The translations under genes were made by a program, and so were the position numbers. The notes beneath the pieces were generated by a model. The model was not told the DNA's origin. It was given only the letters and a program-made list of their open reading frames with translations, and made no database searches. A stretch of DNA of 64,000 nt from Actinacidiphila rubida. Lineage in GTDB: Bacteria > Actinomycetota > Actinomycetes > Streptomycetales > Streptomycetaceae. Shown here one piece after another: positions 58,320 through 64,000 of the stretch; within the stretch, counting starts at the first letter, position 1, and every line of letters begins with the position of its first letter. The stretch spans positions 1 to 64,000 of the forward strand of contig NZ_FODD01000027.1 in the NCBI RefSeq assembly GCF_900110255.1. Reading direction: 5' to 3'.

Positions 58320-60521
58320 ATGCCAATGGATCCGAGCGACCCCCCACGCCGTCTCGGAGGCGTGGACGGCGCAGGAGACGGCCAGGAGTTCCTGCTCTCA
58401 GCGGCGCGAGGGCTGGTGCATGAGGTCGGTGCCGCAGCCGCGACCGTCTTCCTCCGCGTTCCGGGGACGCCTGAGCTGCGGGCGGCCGTGGTGGCTGTGA
58501 CTGCCCTGGGAGTCGGCTCCGTCGAGCGCGTTTCGGTGGACGACGACGTCTATCCGTCAGCCGAGGCCTGGCGGACCGGCCGGGTCGCAACGGCCCACTC
58601 GACGGAGATCATGGCAGGCCACCCGGACCTGTCGGTGCTCGCGCCCCTGCCGTATCAAGCAGCCGCAGCGCCATTGTTCTCCGCAACCCACCGGTTCGGG
58701 ACGATCACCGCGTTCTGGCTGAGCGCCCACGGTGGGGCCGACAGGGCACAACTCGAGCGCCTGGCCGAGATCGCGGCCGACCTGACGGCCGGTCTTGAAG
58801 AGCTGGCCGACCGCGGTCAAGCACCAGAGCCTCCCCGAGTGCCCGTCGTGGTGGCAGTCGACGACCAGGCAGCCGACGGCGGACGCATGACCTCCGCCAC
58901 CGCCCCGCTGATCTACCACCTCCACAAGCTGGCCATCCTCCTGCCAGGGGTGACTCGCACCCGCGACGCCGTCGACCTGGCCATGGAGCGGGTGATGAGC
59001 GGATTCGGGGCCAGCGCCGCGATCGTCAGCCTCATCGACGCGGACCGGCTGTACCTGGCCGGCGCGTCAGGCTGTGCGAGGGAGTTCCTGCGTACCGCCA
59101 ACGGTGTGCCCCTGGGACGCAGCACGCCCGAGACGGACGCGGTTGCCAGGCAGCGGCAGACTCTCTACGCCACCGCTGATCCCCGCGTCCGTGGCAGGCT
59201 GCCGGATGAGGCGTCGGATGACGACTGCTTCTGGGTGGTCCTGCCCCTGCTGGTCGGCGACCGGCCGGTGGGCGCGCTGTCGATGGCGTTCGACCAGCGC
59301 CACAAGGAGATCGTCGCCGAGCAGGCGACGCTGACCGCACTGGCAACAGTGCTGGCACAGGCGGTCGAGCGCACCCAGATGCACGAGGCGCGGCACGAGT
59401 TGGCCGAGGGCCTGCAGCAGGCGCTGCTGCCCAGGATGCTGCCCCAGCCGGCAGGCGTCGTCAGCACCAGCAGGTACGCGTCGGCCACCAGCGGGATCGA
59501 GCTCGGCGGCGACTGGTACGACCTGATCGGACTCCCCGCCGGGGGCGTGGCCATGGTCATCGGCGACGTGGAGGGCCACAACACGGCCGCCGCCGTGGTG
59601 ATGGGACAACTGCGCAGCGCCGTACGCGCCTACGCCGCCGAGGGCCACGATCCAGCGGCGGTGCTCACCCGGGCCAACCAACTCCTGGTCGGGCTGGACA
59701 CCGACCTGTTCGCCACCTGTTGCTGCGTATGGCTGGACCCGGACACGGGCAGGACCCAGATCGCCAGCGCAGGCCATCCACCACCGCTCATCTTCACGAA
59801 CGCCGCCGCCGTCCCCCTTTCCGGCCTCGATGTCGGAATACCCCTGGGTATCGAGGCCGGTGCACGCTACGAGGCGGCCGAGCTGGAGCTGGAGCCGGGT
59901 GCGCTGCTCGCCTGCTTCACCGACGGGCTGGTCGACTTCGCGGGCGACCTGCGGCCAGAGGCGGTGAAGGCCGCCTTCGCCGGCGAAAGGGACCTCGAGT
60001 CCCTCGCGGATCAGCTCATCGGCGGCTTCGAGGACCTGCACGTCCAGCATGCCGATGATGCCGCGCTGCTGCTGGCGCGGTACGAGGGGCCCTCCGCCGA
60101 GGCCCGGCGCAACGTACGCCAGCTGAAGATCCACCGTCGTGACCTGCTGGGAGCCCAGCGCACCCGCGCCCTGCTCAGGCAGTGGCTGGACGGATGGGGC
60201 CTGGCCGACATGGCCGACGAAGAGGAACTGCTGGTGTCCGAGGTCGTCACCAACGGCCTGGTCCACGGCGACAGCGACGTGTACGTCTACGTGCGCCGGT
60301 ATCCCGAGCGCGTGCGCGTGGAAGTCCGGGACAGCGACCCACACCCCGCCCAGGCCGTGACGATTCCGCGGGAGGAGGACCAGGCCGAGGGCGGCCGCGG
60401 GCTGGTGATCGTCTCGGCACTGGCTTCTGCCTGGGGCAACTCTCCTGGCGGGCGCGGCAAGACCGTGTGGTTCGAGCTGCCGATTGCTGATCCTGAGCGC
60501 GGCCGACACCTGAGCACGTGA
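58320..60521 (+). CDS. GAF-SpoIIE phosphatase with C-terminal anti-sigma-type ATPase
   Basis: 733 residues. A degenerate GAF (~15-165), a second GAF (~195-365), a PP2C/SpoIIE domain (~385-600, 'GGDWYDLIG', 'MVIGDVEGHN', 'SAGHPPPLI', 'CFTDGLVDF', 'DDAALLL') and a HATPase domain (~615-733, 'EEELLVSEVVTNGLVHGD', 'VEVRDSDPHPAQ', 'GGRGLVIVSALASAWG') related to SpoIIAB/RsbW. It thus holds phosphatase and kinase halves of a sigma-factor partner switch. ATG 58320 is chosen over GTG 58251 by its context; ATG 58326 is also possible. Confidence 0.88.
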   Translation: MPMDPSDPPRRLGGVDGAGDGQEFLLSAARGLVHEVGAAAATVFLRVPGTPELRAAVVAVTALGVGSVERVSVDDDVYPSAEAWRTGRVATAHSTEIMAGHPDLSVLAPLPYQAAAAPLFSATHRFGTITAFWLSAHGGADRAQLERLAEIAADLTAGLEELADRGQAPEPPRVPVVVAVDDQAADGGRMTSATAPLIYHLHKLAILLPGVTRTRDAVDLAMERVMSGFGASAAIVSLIDADRLYLAGASGCAREFLRTANGVPLGRSTPETDAVARQRQTLYATADPRVRGRLPDEASDDDCFWVVLPLLVGDRPVGALSMAFDQRHKEIVAEQATLTALATVLAQAVERTQMHEARHELAEGLQQALLPRMLPQPAGVVSTSRYASATSGIELGGDWYDLIGLPAGGVAMVIGDVEGHNTAAAVVMGQLRSAVRAYAAEGHDPAAVLTRANQLLVGLDTDLFATCCCVWLDPDTGRTQIASAGHPPPLIFTNAAAVPLSGLDVGIPLGIEAGARYEAAELELEPGALLACFTDGLVDFAGDLRPEAVKAAFAGERDLESLADQLIGGFEDLHVQHADDAALLLARYEGPSAEARRNVRQLKIHRRDLLGAQRTRALLRQWLDGWGLADMADEEELLVSEVVTNGLVHGDSDVYVYVRRYPERVRVEVRDSDPHPAQAVTIPREEDQAEGGRGLVIVSALASAWGNSPGGRGKTVWFELPIADPERGRHLST

Positions 60522-60540
60522 CGGGGCTGTGCGGCGGCAC

Positions 60541-61035
60541 TCAGCCCGCCTGGTCCGCGCTCTCCCCCTCGGAGTCCTCCTCGGGGTACACGTCGGTCCT
60601 GACGGCACGGACATCCGCCCAGGGCACCTCGTACCCGAGGTCGTCGATGAAGGCCACGTGAACCGGGCGGTCGGTGCGCATCGCACGGCGCTGAATGCTC
60701 GGGCCCTCAGGCCGCGGCAGGTTCCTGTCGCCCCACTGCTGCAGGGCTCCCAGCACCACTTCCAGCTCCTGCCCCGCGTCCGTGAGGTGGTACTCGTAGC
60801 GTGTACGGCTGCCCGGCTCCTGGTACGGCTCCCTGTACATCACGCCGTACTCCACCAGCGTAGCCAGCCGCCGACTCAGCACGTCTGCGGCCAGGCCCAG
60901 AGCGGACCGGAACTCGGCGAACCGCGTGGTACCGGTCAGGGCCTCGCGCAGGATAAGAAGAGTCCAATTCTCGCCGAGAACTCCCAGACTCCTCGAGACC
61001 GAACAAGTGGAGTCATGCATCCACGAACTAGCCAT
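60541..61035 (-). CDS. HxlR-family transcriptional regulator
   Basis: 164 residues. The core 'CSVSRSLGVLGENWTLLILR', 'RFAEFRSALGLAADVLSRRL' and wing 'GVMYREPYQEPGSRTRYEYH' is HxlR, with the N-terminal Cys before helix 1. A C-terminal 50-residue extension ('DRPVHVAFIDDLGYEVPW') is longer than usual. ATG 61035; ACGATCGT (61039-61046) lies just upstream and may be part of its operator. Convergent with the SpoIIE gene (19-base gap). Confidence 0.85.
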   Translation of the reverse strand: MASSWMHDSTCSVSRSLGVLGENWTLLILREALTGTTRFAEFRSALGLAADVLSRRLATLVEYGVMYREPYQEPGSRTRYEYHLTDAGQELEVVLGALQQWGDRNLPRPEGPSIQRRAMRTDRPVHVAFIDDLGYEVPWADVRAVRTDVYPEEDSEGESADQAG

Positions 61036-62476
61036 GAAACGATCGTACCTGAGTTCTGTGCGCCGATCCAGGTGATGTCGCTAACCCTCATCTATACATG
61101 ACGAGGAACATTTAAAACCTCTGGGAGTCGGCCAGGTTCGCCCAATGCCCGGGCGATCATTCCCTGTGTACTCACCCGGGGCGGCTCGGGCATGGAGCCG
61201 GGCGACTCGGGCTGTGGGCCGTAGGCCGAGTGAGGGGCGAGGAGTCTGCCTCCTTTCCCGCTCATGGCGATTCGCGGGGTGGCCGGTAATAGGTCTGGGG
61301 CCGGGCGGTGGCGAGCCGGTCGCGCAGCCCTGGCGGGGTCGACCGCGGGCTGCCGTAGCCCGTCTGGCCTGCGGCGTGAGGTGTCGCGGCGTGGGATCGG
61401 ACCCGCCGACGGTCAACCGTGGGGCCCGGCGGTGCGAGGGGGGCGCAAAGATGCCGCTTTCCCTGTGAGCGCTTGCGGATTCCCTCTCTCTTGTCGCGTC
61501 GAAATCGACTCCGGCGCTGCATACGTAAAGAACGCAGAATGGATCGCAGGTGACTTTTCCTCATTCGTCTGGCCGTCCGAGGGAGTCAGGCTTTCCCCTC
61601 GCCATGTTGAAGGCGGCGCGGCGGTCGGCTTTCGCGGAGTGAGTATCCAGGACGATTCTCGTCGTGGGACGCTTCGGCACAGGTCGTGGCAATTGTGGAT
61701 GACATACCACTGAAGTGAGAATTCAGCCCGCAATTTTTCCTGTGTGAGCTTTGCGAGGCGAGGAGAAGGGCACGGAACGCTGTGGTCTGAACGTGCGGAC
61801 GGGGGTGGTCTCCCGGCTCCTCCGCGCGACGGCGAGGGCCTTCTGGAGGCCCGGATCGGCGGCCGGAACCAAGGTGGGCCTAAATTGCCCGTTCCAACTC
61901 AGCATGCTAGGTTGTCGTGACAGACTCAGTGGGTGTCGGACGCACGTCGTCCCACGTGAAGCCACGGAAGTCACGCAGTGGTTACGGAGGGTGGCCCGGG
62001 TGCGCATGCACCGGGAGTCGGCGCTCCACGGGCGCGACGCCCTGATCGGGCGTCCGCAACGCTGAATTGACCGACCCCCGTTCGGAGTGGGCCTCATGGA
62101 ACCCGATGTCGCGTACGACCTGATTGGAACCTCTGAGGCCTTTCGGCCCTTGGAAACGATCCGGGAACCGTCCGTACGGCCTCCGCATCGGTGGGCCGGG
62201 CGCTGATATGCGTCTGGCTGCACATTTACCGCACGTGGCGGTGGCGGCGCATTTTCGGGGTGGTGCCGTGGCGACGCCGCGAGAAGTCACGAGGCCGTCA
62301 GTGATGGCGAGATGTCCCGAGGTCACGTGATCGGGGACCCGTAAAAGTCCATTGGCTGTTTGATCGATCATTCCTGGCCGGCGGCATGACAGTGCCGGTC
62401 ATCACGACGTCAGCCGTGCGCGGAATTCGGTGCCGGGACGGCGTGATCCGAGTGAGGCAACCAGAGGGGCAGATGC
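61036..62476. other. 1.4-kb stretch with no recognisable gene
   Basis: No frame shows family motifs, a ribosome-binding site with consistent codon use, or a tRNA/rRNA cloverleaf. Bases 61460-61760 have visibly lower GC than the rest. A purine-rich leader precedes the flavoprotein: 'gatcgatc' at about 62380 and ribosome-binding site gaggggc (62464-62470). This could be a regulatory or non-coding RNA region, or decayed DNA. Confidence 0.4.
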
Positions 62477-64000
62477 ATGTCGACGCCAGAATCAAGGGAA
62501 GCAAGGGAAGCAAGGCCGGTGCTGAGCGATGACCAGTGGGCCCGGCTGCGGGCCTACGGCATCAAGCAGACGACCGAGGCCGGTGACGTGCTCTTCAAGG
62601 TGGGCGAACCGGCCGGTGACATGATCCTCGTCGAGTCCGGTGGCATCGAGATCTTCCGGCCGGGTACCTCCGACGTGCAGGAGGCCGTGGTCGCCCGTTA
62701 CGGCGCGCGGGAGTTCAGCGGTGAACTGAATCTGCTCACCGGCCAGTCCACCTATCTCAGTGCACGGGTAACGGCACCCGGAGCGGTCTACCGCGTGGGG
62801 ACGAGGCCCTTCCGCCGGCTGATGGACGAGGACCCGGACCTGTCCGACGTCGTTCTGCGGGCGCTACTCGCCCGGCGCGAAGACCTGCGTGCCAATGCTG
62901 CGGCCGACAGCATGGTCATCGTCGGCCACGATCTGTCGGCAGGGACCATGGCGCTGCGCACCTACGCCGCGCGCCAACGGCAACCACACACGTGGGTGGA
63001 GGCGAACTCGCCCTCCGGTGCGACCCTTGCCGGAGCGGTGGGAGCCGGCGCGGACGACTTCCCCCTGGTCATCACGCCTGCAGCAGTGCTGCGGCAGGCC
63101 ACTCCCTCGGACCTGGCCGACCACCTGGGCCTGTCCTACCGACCCACGGCGGGAACGACGCTGGACCTGGTGGTCATCGGCGCGGGGCCGGCCGGACTGG
63201 CCGCAGCGGTGTACGGCGCCTCGGAGGGACTGCAGACCCTGGTGCTCGACTCCGTGGCCTCCGGCGGACAAGCAGCGGCCAGCTCCAGGATCGAGAACTA
63301 CCTCGGCTTCACCTCCGGCATCAGCGGCGCGGACCTGACCGGCCGTGCAGTGGTGCAGGCGCAGAAGTTCGGCGCGCGCATCGCCAGCCCGTGCCAGGTC
63401 GCGGAACTGGACGCGACCGGTGACCGGCTGCGGGTGGTGCTGGCGGACGGCACCGAGATCAGCAGCCGGGCCGCTGTGATCGCCACCGGCGCCAGCTACC
63501 GGTCCCTGCCACTCACTCGATGGACCGACTTCGAGGGGGCCGGCATCTACTACGCCGCCACCGAACTGGAGGCCCGCGCCTGCGGACCCCATCCGGTCGC
63601 CGTCGTCGGCGGAGCAAACTCCGCCGGTCAGGCATCCCTGTACCTCGCGGGGCGGGGTGCCGAAGTCGCCCTGATCGTCCGTGGCGGCGACCTCGGAGCG
63701 GGCATGTCCTCCTACCTCGCCGACCGCATCACCGCCCATCCCGCGATCACCGTGCGCACCTCCACGGAGGTGACCGGGCTGCACGGCGGTGACCGCCTTG
63801 AGGCGATCACCGTGAGCGGCAACGGGCAGGACGTCCCGGTCGAGACGGAACTGGAGTGCCGGGGACTGTTCTGCTTCATCGGCGCAAGCCCGGCCACGGA
63901 CTGGCTGGAGGGCGTCGCGATGGACGATCACGGGTTCATCCTCACCGACGTGAGTGTTCAGGACGCGGCCCTGAGCGGGCCGTGGGCCGAACTGGGACGC
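62477..64000 (+). CDS. Cyclic-nucleotide-binding, thioredoxin-reductase-like flavoprotein (3' truncated)
   Basis: 508 codons to the window edge, no stop. The order is: a 9-bp-repeat-encoded linker 'SREAREARP'; a CAP-like cNMP domain (~15-140, 'GDVLFKVGEPAGDMILVESG', 'GEFSGELNLLTG'-type beta-roll); a thioredoxin/glutaredoxin-like segment (~145-220, 'SMVIVGHDLSAGTMALRTYA'); and an FAD-NADPH module with 'GAGPAGLAAAVYGASEG' (235-), 'GGQAAASSRIENYLGF' and 'VVGGANSAGQASLYLA' (~376). No CxxC redox pair is seen in the module. ATG 62477 follows GAGGGG at 62464-62469. Confidence 0.9.
   Translation, partial: MSTPESREAREARPVLSDDQWARLRAYGIKQTTEAGDVLFKVGEPAGDMILVESGGIEIFRPGTSDVQEAVVARYGAREFSGELNLLTGQSTYLSARVTAPGAVYRVGTRPFRRLMDEDPDLSDVVLRALLARREDLRANAAADSMVIVGHDLSAGTMALRTYAARQRQPHTWVEANSPSGATLAGAVGAGADDFPLVITPAAVLRQATPSDLADHLGLSYRPTAGTTLDLVVIGAGPAGLAAAVYGASEGLQTLVLDSVASGGQAAASSRIENYLGFTSGISGADLTGRAVVQAQKFGARIASPCQVAELDATGDRLRVVLADGTEISSRAAVIATGASYRSLPLTRWTDFEGAGIYYAATELEARACGPHPVAVVGGANSAGQASLYLAGRGAEVALIVRGGDLGAGMSSYLADRITAHPAITVRTSTEVTGLHGGDRLEAITVSGNGQDVPVETELECRGLFCFIGASPATDWLEGVAMDDHGFILTDVSVQDAALSGPWAELGR

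Noticed and set aside
61036..62476. Hidden tRNA or rRNA gene in the large gap
   Set aside because: No T-loop consensus or cloverleaf pattern, and no rRNA-like stretch, was found on reading both strands.

Overview
The window is high-GC actinobacterial DNA, most likely from Streptomyces or a close relative (Streptomycetaceae). The reasons are codon use with G or C at nearly every third position, many GTG starts and 4-base start/stop overlaps, a conservon (cvnABCD plus a CYP157-like P450), SpoIIE-type phosphatases with GAF domains, a DUF1707 protein, and very large secreted proteins. The taxon is inferred from gene content only. No rRNA or tRNA gene was seen.

Layout. 1-2.4 kb is decayed: the 3' end of an IS21-type element (istB and its terminal repeat), a lone CRISPR-like repeat, a dead discoidin-type carbohydrate-binding fragment, one intact F420/flavin reductase gene and a truncated LysR regulator. 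2.7-6.2 kb holds a divergent MFS/RpiR pair with a palindromic operator and two consecutive MarR-type genes. 6.4-11.3 kb encodes a secreted GH130-type glycosidase with a LacI-type operator and an LPVTG cell-wall-anchored protein. 11.4-15 kb has peptide deformylase, a TPR protein, a divergent AhpD/pirin pair sharing a MarR-type operator, and a small acetyltransferase. 15-19 kb is a 1303-residue secreted subtilase.

19.4-31.6 kb is an envelope/efflux block: ArsR-like regulator, DUF1707 protein, MMPL exporter followed by a response regulator and kinase, then a divergently transcribed second kinase and an operon of lipoprotein, two ABC ATPases, a large FtsX-type permease and a response regulator. 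The second kinase and the last regulator look like one two-component system wrapped around its ABC transporter. 31.8-46.5 kb carries a secreted beta-propeller protein, an IS5-type relic, a GAF/SpoIIE phosphatase, F420- and FMN-type oxidoreductases, a methyltransferase, peptidase E, a quinone-reductase-like SDR with a divergent HxlR regulator and operator, an S9 peptidase, a His/Gly-rich membrane protein, a DUF2071 protein and an ADP-ribosylglycohydrolase-like protein.

46.9-52.7 kb is a conservon (cvnA-B-C-D-E on the minus strand; CvnE lacks the P450 EXXR motif) facing a second, canonical P450. 53.2-58.1 kb has a TetR/MFS-efflux pair with two operators, a thiolase relic with its catalytic Cys replaced by Arg, a membrane protein, an XRE regulator and a lipocalin-like fusion. 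58.3-61 kb has a GAF/SpoIIE/ATPase protein and an HxlR regulator. After a 1.4-kb stretch with no recognisable gene, the window ends inside a gene for a cyclic-nucleotide-binding, thioredoxin-reductase-like flavoprotein that runs off the edge. Short 8- and 9-bp tandem repeats recur at gene ends in several places.
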